Shown here: piece by piece, positions 13,706-23,544 of the stretch
Numbering within the stretch: position 1 is the first letter of the stretch
Layout of the letters: each line of letters starts with the position of its first letter
Assembly (NCBI RefSeq): GCF_910592395.1
Contig: NC_088319.1
Location: 620,001 to 684,000 of the forward strand
Reading direction: 5' to 3'
Source: Lineus longissimus
Taxonomy: Eukaryota > Nemertea > Pilidiophora > Heteronemertea > Lineidae
DNA: 64,000 nt
Position numbers and translations under genes: made by a program
The notes under the pieces: model-generated
Seen by the model: only the letters and a program-made list of their open reading frames with translations
What the model was told of the DNA's origin: nothing
The model's database searches: none

Positions 13706-14590
13706 TTACATGACCCTTAGAACCAAATGAGAGCAATTCAGGTCCTCCCAAGAATGGGGCTATTGTCCCGTGAGCCTAATCCTTCAACAGATAGTCGAGC
13801 ATTACAATGCGGACTCAGCTGTTACATCGATTCGCGGCCGAGATCGGGGCAAGTGGTAACGTGAGACAAGTTGTTATTTTCACCTGGGCAAGTTGCTGGA
13901 ATCGTATGTCGCGGCATCACGACGGTGTGACAAACCCAAAGCATTCAATGACGGTATGAAACCTCAGCACGTAGGTTTGGTGCTGTCGGGCAATGTTGCC
14001 TCGGTCCTGCTGCCACACCGTGGTCCTTATGGTACAGCCGACCACCTCGACCAGTGAACGGATTCAGTTCTCGAGTCGCCATCCTTAATCAAATATCTAC
14101 AATTTCGTTATCTATTTCAAAGGACTGAAAATGCGCCCAGAGAATTGAGTCACCATAGCTAACCTCATACAAATAAAATATTGCATCAAAGACATCATGC
14201 AAGCAAACAGAAACTAATCAGAGATATCAGAAAGAAGAATGTCTTATGATAATTTTACGACAGTGTAAGGGTTTGTTTCATGTTGCAATAGAAAAATGAT
14301 TCCCGCCAAGGGTGACAAATAAAAATGTCGCGACGAGAAAACACTGTGGACTAATGCGGCCGCGTTGGCCGAGGTGTGACATTTCCATCCGTGTCATTCC
14401 ATGGCGGGGGACATTTTCTATATCTTACTAAATATGTTTGAGTTCAGATAATGAGCTGAATATGAGTATTTCTTGAGGTTCTGCGTGAAGTTACTGAAAT
14501 TTCTCTTCGTTCCCACGTGAGGTTCTTTTCCAGACCTGGGGAGTACGTCTTCGTGAGGTTGGATCACGGTATACCGGTAGATCGTAATTT

Positions 14591-14926
14591 TAAAGGCCAC
14601 TTTGAAACTGAAAATGACACAATGGCACAAAAGACGCCAATCTGTCAAGCTTGTACGTGAAATGAAAAACTGAAAAATATGTTCATCTACAACAACGGCT
14701 TCATGGCATAGTGGGTAAGACGGCAAGGATCAAGTGGCGAAGGTTCCTAGTTCGAAGCAGCTCGAGGAATATTTTTTTCATTTTTTTTACACGAGAGCGT
14801 CTCTGTGACCTGTCTCGTCAATGAACTTGTTGTTAGTGCAGTCAAGTGAGACCAGTCGCTGGGTGTTTATCATGTTTCATGTGCATTTGATCGTTTGGCG
14901 GTCGGGCGTTTGTGTTTTCTAACTTG
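14591..14926 (+). repeat. Repeat with tRNA-like module, copy 1
   Basis: This region is collinear with 57864-58186. The shared blocks are taaaggccactttgaaactg, tcatggcatagtgggtaaga, the block from tacacgagagcgtctctgtg on, and tgtgttttctaacttg. The copies differ by a 13-bp indel and scattered substitutions. Inside is a tRNA-like stretch: an A-box-like tggcatagtggg at 14704 and a decayed B box near 14742-14758. It is probably a SINE or a tRNA-containing transposon segment and not a working tRNA gene. Confidence 0.65.
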
Positions 14927-15131
14927 AACTCATTCCCCGGTATTAGGTCTGCTCGTTCTGAACGCAGTCATACATAACTAACAACTGTAGATATTCTTTA
15001 TGTTTTATAGGTTCTAATCGAATATGGAATCATGGAAGGATCTCTAACTAATGCAACTCCATTTAGCTTTGAAAACGGAACTACGATAATTTAAAAAATG
15101 ATATGACATATCTTTCCTTTTTATCTTTTAG

Positions 15132-15314
15132 GGTACTCGCGGAGAAAGACTTCCACAACTCCTAAAAGAATGGCTTGATGACTCATACCTCCGACAGGTG
15201 GCAGCACAGCAAGAGCTAAAAAGGGACGAGGGTGTCAGCAAAAGACAGAAGTCAGTGGATCGGCAGTGCCTTGTCAACCTCGTCGCCTGCTACGGCAAGA
15301 GGAGGAGGAGGTAG
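15132..15314 (+). CDS. Last exon of an amidated somatostatin/allatostatin-C-type neuropeptide precursor
   Basis: The exon follows the acceptor ttatcttttag, starts in phase 0 and encodes 60 residues before TAG. Residues 1-38 are a charged, leucine-rich propeptide ending in Lys-Arg. Then comes QKSVDRQCLVNLVACY followed by Gly-Lys-Arg-Arg-Arg-Arg and stop. After dibasic cleavage the product would be a 16-residue peptide with pyroglutamate start, a Cys7-Cys14 bridge enclosing six residues, and a Tyr-amide end. The C-x6-C ring, the Asn at ring position 3, Val two residues before the second Cys, and a terminal aromatic are ASTC-family features. The arthropod triple-C peptide SYWKQCAFNAVSCF-amide is the closest form I know. 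The secreted hormone would act on a class A GPCR, by family knowledge inhibitory. I found no signal-peptide exon in 1-15131, so the gene is partial here. A paralogue lies at 27731-27922 on the other strand. Confidence 0.82.
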   Translation, partial: GTRGERLPQLLKEWLDDSYLRQVAAQQELKRDEGVSKRQKSVDRQCLVNLVACYGKRRRR

Positions 15315-15673
15315 AGGTCCTAACCTTCACCTTTGACCTTTTTTTTACAATGGATGAAAAAAACGTGAATGTTGTGCCGAATGATGCAAGTTCTGATCGC
15401 GTTCAAAGCCCTTTCTTACATATACGATATCCGCTTGGAAAGAGATAATTCGACGAAGGAAGTGTACGGACCGGAAATCTACCACTCGATGTTAACGTAC
15501 CGAAAGTATACGTTACATGTCAACACGTGCCGATAAACCGAGAGGAATGATGCAGGTCTAATAGGCTACATATAATGTAATTCATCAAACAGAAAACGCG
15601 GAAAACAAAATGCTGTGCACTGCTGACTTCCAACAACTAGAAGTAATGCGCTGTGGGTAGAGTACTACTCTTG

Positions 15674-15812
15674 CACGGTGTCACCTAAAGCCGGTCAACT
15701 ATGACACCGGCTGCCCAGGGCTGTGTGACATTACTATTTGTGATCACACTATTACAGTTTAGTGACAAGAGGTCAGCTAAGTACCTTTGGCCAGATCTGC
15801 CTGAAAAAAACT
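15674..15812 (+). mobile_element. Family A MITE-like element, copy 2 (5' truncated)
   Basis: Contains cacggtgtcacctaaagccg, the palindromic core gtcaactatgacaccggctg, tttgtgatcacactattaca and the right end gtacctttggccagatctg. The left end is missing. Confidence 0.7.
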
Positions 15813-15944
15813 ATCGACGTCGAATCGCCCTTTTTTTAAGGTATTTTGAAGCGACATGTGCCGGCTGATTCAAACCAAGGCGAAACTGAACTCTCGAACA
15901 GTGATATGACGTTATTTTGCCCCGTAAATGACAACGCAGTAGAA

Positions 15945-16105
15945 ATAATTCACCCCTAGCCCCAATACACGGTTTATTGTCTTTTAACAACGCCCGCTGG
16001 CACCTACCCTAAACTCTCATTGTCCTAGTGCAAGGGTCATCGGGGCAAGTCTTGATATCATCGACCCCCTTGAAACAGCTTTCACGGGGGTAGATAAACC
16101 GAACC
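15945..16105 (+). mobile_element. Family B dispersed repeat, copy 9
   Basis: Nearly full length: cctagccccaatacacgg, aacgcccgctggcacc, aagggtcatcggggc and the 3' hairpin pair cgacccccttgaaa and tttcacgggggt. Confidence 0.7.
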
Positions 16106-16258
16106 TGGCAAGGACAGAGAAACGTATTAGATCCTCATGTACATTAGCGTGCTTACTCAAAATTCACCAATCTAAGATCGTTGTGGAATATTCATGAAAC
16201 CGGCAATACCATACACATGGTTGGTTGATGCCATTTAACAAGTTCAATATGGCAAAAC

Positions 16259-16342
16259 AACTATCAATGGCTTGTCGACTCCAGAGTCTTTCAAATAAAT
16301 TTCATTTGAGAGACTCTGTCGACACAAAGTTTTTTGATAGTC
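16259..16342. repeat. Hairpin-forming inverted repeat
   Basis: Two GTCGAC sites (16274-16279 and 16318-16323) flank arms agagtctttcaaat and atttgagagactct, which pair over 14 bp with one mismatch. Outside them actatcaa (left) and ttgatagt (right) extend the inverted repeat. The size and form suit a tiny MITE; no target duplication is evident. Confidence 0.5.
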
Positions 16343-17482
16343 ATGACGTCATGTTATCACTTGACATTTGTCATCAAGGAGGTTGTCTTTGATCGGCGAA
16401 AGAGGAGTTTATGAACTGTTCATAAATGGTTTTGAGCATAATCAGTGCGAAAAAAAAGTAAACTTATTTCTAAAGTTTGCATCATTTGGACGGGATGTAA
16501 TTTTCATAAATGTAAATAAAAGGTGTTTAATGTTTATAAAAATAACACCGCGTTTCTGCTCTCCATTTTATTGAGTTGGCCGCTGCTTGAAGAAGCTTGC
16601 ATTAGAGTTTGACGGGTTTGATGACATTATTCGTCAATCGATCTTATGCAGTCTTATTCAGTCAAAGAAGTGGGACGAAAAAATCTACACTCTAGCGGTT
16701 AGCCTCATCGAATTCCCACGAAACATCAGTCGTGGTTCAATCGACACCTGCTCTCTGCGACATCCCGGGAAAACACAGAGCTGATTTACTTGCTAGAGGA
16801 GGGTTAAGCTAACGAGATGATGAATAAAGGGTGAAGTACCCGTCGCAGAGAAGCGGCAAAGACGCCCCGGAACAGGCCCAAATACACGCAGTAACAAGGG
16901 AACAAACTCTTTCCGCGAATATGGACACAAGAGAGGTGACTTCACCAAGCCCATCCTGGCATGTGCCGATATGGACGAAATATCTCCCATGTGAGTCGTG
17001 TCCAAAATAATGGTAGCTTTGATTCTTCACTCTCTGATTAATAATTCGTAGCTCCATTCCGATATGATTTACAACGGGTTTGTCTACGAAATTTACTTCA
17101 GATAGATTCTTTACGCTCAACGTGATGTATCAAAAACGCTGTATCTATGCGCTGTCGTTTATGAATAATATATCATTGGAGTTTTCGCACCCCTTCGTGA
17201 AAAACTTACGGCTACGTAGTGGATTTATGTGCACCAGTAACTGGTACACAACTTACAGTTCAGTCCCATCAAGTGAGAATGACAACATTCGAGTATCAGC
17301 CTTGCGGTATTGAGGTGGGTGATTGTGAAACAAAATCACTCTCGTCGTTGATTTTTGTAATATCTATGATTCTGGAGTGCAAACAGAGTTGATTAAAACA
17401 TAAATTATGCTTGATCTTTGTGAGGGGATAGGTGCTAAAATGATCAGATGGTGTGAATTTCCATCTGGTGTCACCTCGGCAG

Positions 17483-17657
17483 AAGTCGACCTTTGCTCTC
17501 CCAAGGCAAGCTATAAACTGAGGCCTCTCACTGCCCCTCATTTAGCATCTGAAGCTACGGATGAACCTCACGTTGTAGTTAGTTTTCATTTAAGTTCTCA
17601 CCGAAACACAACTGGAACGATGCCGGATGAGAGTCTCACCCTAACATGGGTGCGGAG
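17483..17657 (+). CDS. Possible upstream exon of the tandem-C2 gene
   Basis: An open stretch ends in tgcggag followed by gtatga, a usable 5' splice site, leaving a two-base (AG) split codon. The next exon (18230) starts with one base, C, which completes Ser. The phases therefore match and the join reads ...LTLTWVRSNVSESL.... A 3' splice site, ctggtgtcacctcggcag, ends at 17482. Alternatively translation could start at the ATG at 17620 (MPDESLTLTW). No domain is recognisable. Phase agreement by chance is about one in three, so this is a weak call. Confidence 0.35.
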
Positions 17658-18229
17658 GTATGATTTTCACTTGTCGTTATAACTTATAGCCCCCGTTCTT
17701 GTTCTACGCTACGCTCCCCTCTCTCAACCACGAATCTAGCGACATTTTTATTCATTTTGCCATCAGCCGACTGTCAAATGACACAGTACGTCCAGACCTG
17801 TATTAGAAGAGAAGTCCTGAGCAGCCCTATCGATCTCGACACCTGGAGTACGCCTGGGGCGACACTGGAAATGTCCAAAGGTCCCTTTATCAATGTACCT
17901 CCCCTGAGAAGTTGTTCCAACTTTGGACACGTCGATGGTACTTTTCAATCCATATGATATGCCTGAAACTCGCAGCGTCAAAGAGAAATCGACATTCGAT
18001 CACGCCCATCATGGACCTGGCGAAAAAGAGGGCAATTTTTAAGAATTCTCCAGCAAGGAAAGTTGGAAGATATGTTTACAAAAAACAACCTTGTATTTTG
18101 CTTTTTCACCTCTCTGACCCTCAAATGAATCAAAAACGGTTTTAGAAAAATAGCCGACAAAAGAGATGACAGTATAATGAACCATTTCGCAATTCTTACA
18201 ATCTGAAATGTTCGTCTTTCTTATTTTAG

Positions 18230-19367
18230 CAATGTTTCCGAAAGCCTCAACAAGTACAGATCCTGGTTCTTATCGCGTGGAAATGCAATGACAAAAGATA
18301 CGACTAGTCTGCAGCAATCTGGGGGGAGAAATTACTCTCCTATGATTGTCAAGACAGATGTCCCTCAGTTCACCATACCACAAAAACAGCGCAAAGATGA
18401 GCATTACATTTCTGAAGATGAGGTTCAAGTTGGAAGTCGGCATGATAGTACCAACTCCGACCCTTACGCAGCCGCAGCACTGTCTTTGCCTCACTTCAAG
18501 TCACAGACAGTCTCCGGCTTCGAGACACTCTCTCAGGCACCACATACCCGTCGAAAAGAGTCTTTATTCCATGACGGTGGATTGAGCCTCTTGCCCCTCC
18601 CAAGCAAACCTATAGGAGTCGAAAGTCAGGTGAACATCGGCTCTACTTCCCTAAATGTTGATATATCTACCGGGCGGAATAGAAAATTTTCGCGCAGTTC
18701 ATCAAAGCGGCGGCAGTTTGATACTCTTCCTGTTGTGTCGCCCTTAATTCCTGATAATTCAGGACTGGCTGTAAAGCGCTGCGCATCAAATGGAAGTGAT
18801 CCGTTCGCAATGACATTTGAAACTTGTCTGTTTGAAATGCGCCCCGAATCTTCCCCCGACAAAGAACAATATTTTTGCCCATCAACATTTCTCTCCGTGA
18901 CGAAAGATATCACCTTTATGGACCCGAAGAGGCCGCGTCCCATCGTAAACAGGCTATTCAGTGAAACCATAGAACATGGTAGTGTTGCTGTCTCCATCAA
19001 ATACACAAAAGAAGAAAGTACACTGACAGTCCAATTAATCAGAGCGAAGAACCTAACACTAAGAAAAGGCAGAGCTGGGCCTATCAACTCGTACGTTAAG
19101 GGATCTCTTATGCCGGGAAAGATCCAAACCCGAATATCAGGCGTTTTAAAAAATACAAGCGACCCTTTCTACTCTGAGGACTTCGTCTTCAGAGATGTTG
19201 CTTTTGAGGCACTACGGGATATGACTGTCCGCTTCAAGTTCTACAATAGGTGCCGTTTGGCCTGCCGCGACGAGGCTATAGGGGTGGTCGAGCTGCCTCT
19301 TGGGTTGGTTGACCTACAGCACGGGGGAAGACTTTGGAAGAATCTCGAACCCGTCAACAAGGAGAAG
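18230..19367 (+). CDS. Synaptotagmin-like tandem-C2 protein: linker and C2A exon
   Basis: The exon runs from acceptor ttcttattttag to donor gagaag/gtaagg and encodes 379 residues. The first 230 or so are a low-complexity Ser/Thr-rich linker (for example SRSSSKRRQFDTLP) with no transmembrane segment. From about residue 231, counted from the Met at 18288, a C2 domain follows: GSVAVSIKYTKEESTLTVQL, then NSYVKGSLMP, KIQTRISGVLKNTSDPFYSE and a late beta-strand segment MTVRFKFYN. The loop positions that bear Ca2+-binding aspartates in classical C2 domains are Asn/Ser or Arg here, so this C2A is probably Ca2+-independent. The layout resembles synaptotagmin-like proteins, Syt14/16 and TC2N, which bind membranes or vesicles; I cannot choose among them. 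The Met at 18288 may be internal, because the frame stays open to the acceptor. Confidence 0.8.
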
Positions 19368-19621
19368 GTAAGGAGGCACTAGTTGTCGTTCTTATCCATG
19401 GTTTTCTGATGGCCTCAGCGATTCAAAAGAAGATAGTCACTAAATTGGCGTTACCGCTAAATTTTGGGAACATTAGGATGCCTTATGCAGGGATAAGCAG
19501 AAGGAGATAACAGGCAGCTCGCGCTGGCACCCGCTAAGATTGATACTTAGTAAGCCTTACGGCTTGAGTCAGCCATTGAAATATTTTCCAAAGATAGCCA
19601 AATGTTTTTATCTTTCAACAG

Positions 19622-19733
19622 GAACTTGGATATATCAGGACAAGTCTGACTTTTGATCCAAAGTCTAAACGTTTGACAGTTACAGTCAGGGAAGCTTTAC
19701 GTCTGCCAATAACAAAGACCGGCGGCGTTCCGA
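19622..19733 (+). CDS. Synaptotagmin-like tandem-C2 protein: first C2B exon
   Basis: The acceptor atctttcaacag and donor ccga/gtaagt bound 112 bases in the phase left by the previous exon. They encode 37 residues (ELGYIRTSLTFDPKSKRLTV then TVREALRLPITKTGGVP) plus one base. The pattern (hydrophobic strand, D-P-K-S-K-R-L-T-V, then an R-L-P loop) is the start of a second C2 domain. The next exon continues it at Pro-Tyr-Val-Lys. Confidence 0.8.
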
Positions 19734-19804
19734 GTAAGTATCATTATGAATTACAATATATACAATTTGGCCTAAAATTGTGACCTTATATGGGGAAGAT
19801 AAAA

Positions 19805-20050
19805 AGTGGTTTTCACATATTCCGGCCAAAGGTACTTAGTTTAGTCAGGTATATGACCAGAACACATTTCGGAGAGGCCTAGCCATTGCTGAAAATAAAT
19901 GCTTTTTTCCGGTGTCAACTAAAGCCGGTCAGTATGATACCGGCTCCCCAGGGCTGTGTGTTACGTTACTACATGTATTTGTGATCACACTATTACTGTT
20001 TTGTTTCAAGACGTCCAAGCACCTTTGGCCAGATTGCTCTGAAAAAAAGT
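19805..20050 (+). mobile_element. Family A MITE-like element, copy 3 (inside the last C2-gene intron)
   Basis: Runs from agtggttttcacatattccg to ctctgaaaaaaagt. It has ggccaaaggtac near the left end and cacctttggccag near the right, plus the core tttgtgatcacactattact. The middle is more diverged than in other copies. Confidence 0.75.
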
Positions 20051-20525
20051 TTACATCAATACGAAAGCCTAGAAGGCCATCATGCGAGATGCGAATTACG
20101 AATTATGAGTAACGAAATGTGACTGAGTCGCAAATTGCGAGTTGCGTGTTACTTTCAATTGGTAGGTTACGCACTTAGCCAATCCCTGAACGACATGAGT
20201 TACCCCGGAAGACGTTTATCCTTTTGGCCGAGCTAATAGAGGACCATATTGAAGCCACAAATGACGAAATCGTTTCATCTCATCCGGGAGTCGGGGCAGG
20301 GAGGGGCAGGTGGTGGTAAATGAAGTCTCATGACCGGACATTTAATCGCCAGTTTACCCTTTGGCTCAAATAGGTCAAAACCATCGGACAAAACATGTAG
20401 GCAGGTTTACATGTTGACTTGTCAATATCTGATGTTATAGTAACCATAGATTTATAAACAATAAGATCCATTTGAAATAAAAACAGTAAGCAATTGATAA
20501 AAATTCTTATGCGGTGGGAGCGGCT

Positions 20526-20939
20526 CGGACCACGGGCTGAATAGCCCCACACTCGACTTACAACCACATCCCAACTGACAACACACGTACGGCACGGACC
20601 ACGGGCTGAATAGCCCCACACTCGACTTACAACCACATCCCAACTGACAACACACGTACGGCTCGGACCACAGGCTGAATAGCCCCACACTCGACTTACA
20701 ACCACATCCCAACTGACAACACACGTACGGCACGGACCACGGGCTGAATAGCCCCACACTCGACTTACAACCACATCCCAACTGACAACACACGTACGGC
20801 TCGGACCACAGGCTGAATAGCCCCACACTCGACTTACAACCACATCCCAACTGACAACACACGTACGGCACGGACCACGGGCTGAATAGCCCCACACTCG
20901 ACTTACAACCACATCCCAACTGACAACACACGTATGTGG
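20526..20939. repeat. 69-bp minisatellite, six units, with 138-bp dimer structure
   Basis: Units start at 20526, 20595, 20664, 20733, 20802 and 20871. Each contains cggaccac, ggctgaatagccccacactc, gacttacaaccacatcccaa and ctgacaacacacgta. Variants alternate between ctcgg and cacgg, and units 3 and 5 share accacaggc, so a two-unit repeat was amplified. As 69 is divisible by three, frames stay open across the array; the resulting 222-codon reverse frame is not a gene. It lies in the last intron of the tandem-C2 gene. Confidence 0.9.
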
Positions 20940-20968
20940 AATGTGTTTGTCAGTCAATTTGGGGACGT

Positions 20969-21053
20969 AAACAACCGCTCTGAAGAAAACGAGCAATCTG
21001 ACTTACGACACGACCTTTATCTTCGCTGTATCGCCAAGGATTCAGGCCATTAA
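20969..21053 (+). pseudogene. Partial duplicate of the C2B exon
   Basis: This is 85 bases collinear with exon positions 21199-21283, offset exactly 230, with about six substitutions and no gap by eye (about 93% identical). It spans the T-T-A-L-K-K-T-S-N to R-I-Q-D-I segment of C2B but has no splice sites of its own. It is followed by tagccccc and cactcgac, a degenerate piece of the adjacent 69-bp repeat unit. Confidence 0.85.
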
Positions 21054-21144
21054 TAGCCCCCCTCCCCCCCACTCGACCGACAAACACGTAGGTTGCATTA
21101 CCATTACTTGCCTGAAGTGTTTAACGTTTATTTTGCACTTTCAG

Positions 21145-21464
21145 ATCCTTATGTGAAAGTTGAGTTGAAACAACAAACTAGCAAGAAGGCACGGCAAAAA
21201 ACAACCGCTCTGAAGAAAACGAGCAATCCGACTTACGACAAGACCTTCACCTTCGCTGTATCGCCAAGGATTCAGGACATTAAATACACAGGCTTAAACT
21301 TCACTATCTATAGCAAAAATCTTATCCTATGCGATGGCGTCATTGGCCAGGTTAAACTCGGGTTCGGATCGACCGAGGAGAGCGAGTTACAACACTGGAA
21401 ACTGGTAGTACAGAACCCTGGACAGACATTCACAGAGGTTCACAAGATAATGGACTTTGATTGA
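21145..21464 (+). CDS. Synaptotagmin-like tandem-C2 protein: terminal C2B exon
   Basis: The acceptor attttgcactttcag gives the matching phase, joining A to AT to read G-V-P-N-P-Y-V-K-V-E-L. The exon encodes 105 more residues and TGA. Conserved C2 landmarks are NPYVK, KKTSNPTYDKTFTF, LNFTIYSKN, GVIGQVKLG and ELQHWKLVVQNPG. The H-W and N-P pair near the C-terminus is seen in synaptotagmin and TC2N C2B domains. The first-loop Asp is Asn, and the third loop (SKNLILCDG) lacks the usual Asp pair, so Ca2+ binding is unlikely. The protein ends HKIMDFD. An 85-bp copy of this exon lies 230 bp upstream. Confidence 0.85.
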
Positions 21465-21536
21465 GTCAGATCATTTATTACATTACGCTCATCACTCCCT
21501 TTGATCAGTTGATACAACCCAGCTCACCAACCTTTC

Positions 21537-21648
21537 TAAAGCTGGTCAACTATGACACCGGATGCCCAGGGCTGTGTAACATTACTATTTGTGATCACAC
21601 TATTACTGTTTAGTGACAAGAGGTCAGCCAAGTACCTTTGGCCAGACC
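21537..21648 (+). mobile_element. Family A MITE-like element, copy 4 (5' truncated)
   Basis: The right half of the family lies just 3' of the C2 gene stop: gctggtcaactatgacaccg, tttgtgatcacactattact and gtacctttggccagac. It may supply 3' untranslated sequence. Confidence 0.7.
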
Positions 21649-22139
21649 CTGCCAACTCGGGTCCCGATAGTGTATGAAGGCACTCAATGGACCGAACATG
21701 AATTAAATCTTGACAATTTCAAAGAGTCCATGTTTTCACTGATCTAAACTTTAGTGTTATACATGTACTTACGTATTCATGCAGTATGTCCACCTTGGAT
21801 CAGCGTAGGGAATTTTACGACGTGTATCGTCCCTTCGATCGGATGTCCTATGAGGTGTTATTTAGAGCTCGAATCGAAGTGCCATCACGCGAGTATTAAT
21901 AGAAGGATATCATGCACGACACAAACTCAAGAAGTCTTCGTGATGAATATGTATTACTCCGTTAACTGAATATACATGTATAGAACGGCAAATACAACTT
22001 CTAACAGAACGAGCACGGCCAAGAGAACGAACGCGCCTACCCGCGAACGACCAATGGTTCAACAATACATATCTATATAGGCCTACATGTACATGACAAT
22101 GGTCAAGACAGTATGGCGCCAATTTCTCGAATGAAACAA

Positions 22140-22254
22140 ATGCCTTTCTTTGCTTTCAAGGAAGAAACGGCAGGCTTTCTTTCATTTATGGGAAGAAACG
22201 ACTGCCATTCTTTGCCTTTTAGGAAGAAACGACAGGTTTCTCTCATTTCTCGAA
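22140..22254. repeat. Imperfect 31-bp tandem repeat, about three units
   Basis: The motif gaagaaacg recurs at 22161, 22192 and 22223 with similar cttt-rich flanks (gcaggctttctttcattt and relatives). Confidence 0.6.
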
Positions 22255-22341
22255 TGAAGGGCTTGCTTCAAGACGACCTTCGTGTTTTTCATATCGTTCA
22301 TATCAAAAGTACGTGTACTTAGTTTAGCTCAATAATGTGAT

Positions 22342-22838
22342 TTATCTGCATTTAAAACAGCATGGGACAATCTCTTTACAAACTTCTGCAGCATCTCGTC
22401 TGTATTTTGCCCCGCCTCCAATACAGTACAAGTAGAAGTTTATTGCGTAGTTAAACATCCACAGATTAAACACGAAGAACACCTGGACCAAATAGCGCAG
22501 GTTCCAATACTCATCGTTCATATCGTAAACGTCTCCAAGCTCTGGCATGTCCATCACGAGATAATACAAACGATAAGGAATTGACGTCACCATGTACGCC
22601 AAGCTAACAAAGATGAGCATGCGCGTCAGGTGCGTTTCCTCCTTCCGGTTCCCCTGACCTTGACCGGCGCTTATTTTTGCCCTTTTTGCCGAAGCAGTTC
22701 TGACCGTGATGATGATGATGATGTTGCATCCGAGGATGATGACGAACGGGATAACAGTCCCCAGGAGCAGTTGCGACAAACTGGCCAATATTTCAATCTC
22801 GATGTGTTCTGGCACCTGAAATACCAGTATTTCGGCTC
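22342..22838 (-). CDS. Class A GPCR, exon 3 (TM5-TM7 and C-tail)
   Basis: The acceptor ttgtattttctgcag (reverse strand) completes the Gly codon left by exon 2. The exon encodes 165 residues and stop. TM5 is LLLGTVIPFVIILGCNIIII, with the canonical Pro. TM6 is LIFVSLAYMVTSIPYRLYYL, lacking the usual C-W-x-P. TM7 ends FNYAINFYLYCIGGG, so the NPxxY Pro is absent. The short tail ends CCFKCR, a possible palmitoylation site. TM7 wording of the type N-x-A-I-N-F-x-L-Y-C occurs in peptide-receptor expansions of invertebrates (family knowledge). Confidence 0.85.
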
Positions 22839-22960
22839 CTGCAGAAAATACAAAACCACGGGCATTAAAGTCTTACATTTTTATAGATATTTTCGAAGTT
22901 GAGGACTCTTATTACTGTGGAGTTGAATGTGACTAGAAAGCCAGCAGCTTGGGCAAAAAA

Positions 22961-23219
22961 AGTGTTTTTCATATCGTTCTTGCCAAAGGTACTCAGTTGA
23001 GCTCAGGAATGTGACCAGATCACCTTTACAAAAGACAGTGGTGCTGCACAATAATAGATTATCCTAAGGGTAGGCCTTTCTGTGTCAACTAAGCCGGTCA
23101 ATTATGACATCGGCCGCCAAGGGCTGTGTAACATTACTATTTGTGATCAAACCACTACAGCTTAGTGACAAGAGGTCAGCCAAGTACCTTTGGCCAGATC
23201 TGTCTGCAGCAAAAACACT
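22961..23219 (+). mobile_element. Family A MITE-like element, copy 5 (inside GPCR intron 2)
   Basis: Both ends are present: agtgtttttcatatcgttct and gcaaaaacact, with inverted inner arms gccaaaggtac and gtacctttggcc. It sits 98 bp from the exon 2 splice donor, in antisense orientation to the receptor gene. Confidence 0.85.
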
Positions 23220-23323
23220 TTACGGCCTTGATAAAGCCATTGGTCGTTGCTTCAACTTTGCAGTTGCTTCTCTACTGATTAACAGGATTCCAATCCACTC
23301 CCCTGCTGTAGTCCTAGACTTAC

Positions 23324-23544
23324 CTGTGATGGGGTTCTTGTAATACACTACCACGAATGGTACATATAAATTGAAGATGACGACTAGGACAGTAGTGATG
23401 ACGACTGTCTTAATGGCCCTGGGTGTGGTACAGAGGCCCGGCGCGGCCAAGGGAAACCTCACGGCAATCAGGCGGTCAATACTCATCTGGGCGAGGAAGA
23501 AACCAGACAACATTGCAAACACAAACCCAAGATAATAATGATAT
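23324..23544 (-). CDS. Class A GPCR, exon 2 (TM3-TM4)
   Basis: Bounded on the reverse strand by the acceptor tttcttgtag and the donor acag/gtaagt, in phases matching exons 1 and 3. TM3 is LGFVFAMLSGFFLAQMSIDR, followed by LIAVRFPL, so the DRY motif is DRL. TM4 is KTVVITTVLVVIFNLYVPFV without the usual Trp. Neither the TM3 start (YKYHYYLG) nor the loop after TM4 contains the disulphide cysteine of typical class A receptors. Confidence 0.87.

Noticed and set aside
18626-19087. 153-codon reverse frame
   Set aside because: It is a shadow of the C2 gene exon on the + strand, which has domain and splice evidence.
20526-20939. Possible CRISPR array
   Set aside because: The units are directly adjacent 69-bp repeats without unique spacers, and the genome is eukaryotic.
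20328-20996. 222-codon reverse-strand open frame with repeated T-C-V-V-S-W-D-V motif
   Set aside because: It is produced by the 69-bp minisatellite, whose unit length is divisible by three. The other reverse frame is open as well, and there is no start or splice context.
22630-22902. 90-codon + strand frame rich in Asp/Glu
   Set aside because: It is the antisense shadow of GPCR TM5 and its flanks; the reverse strand has spliced, phase-consistent coding.
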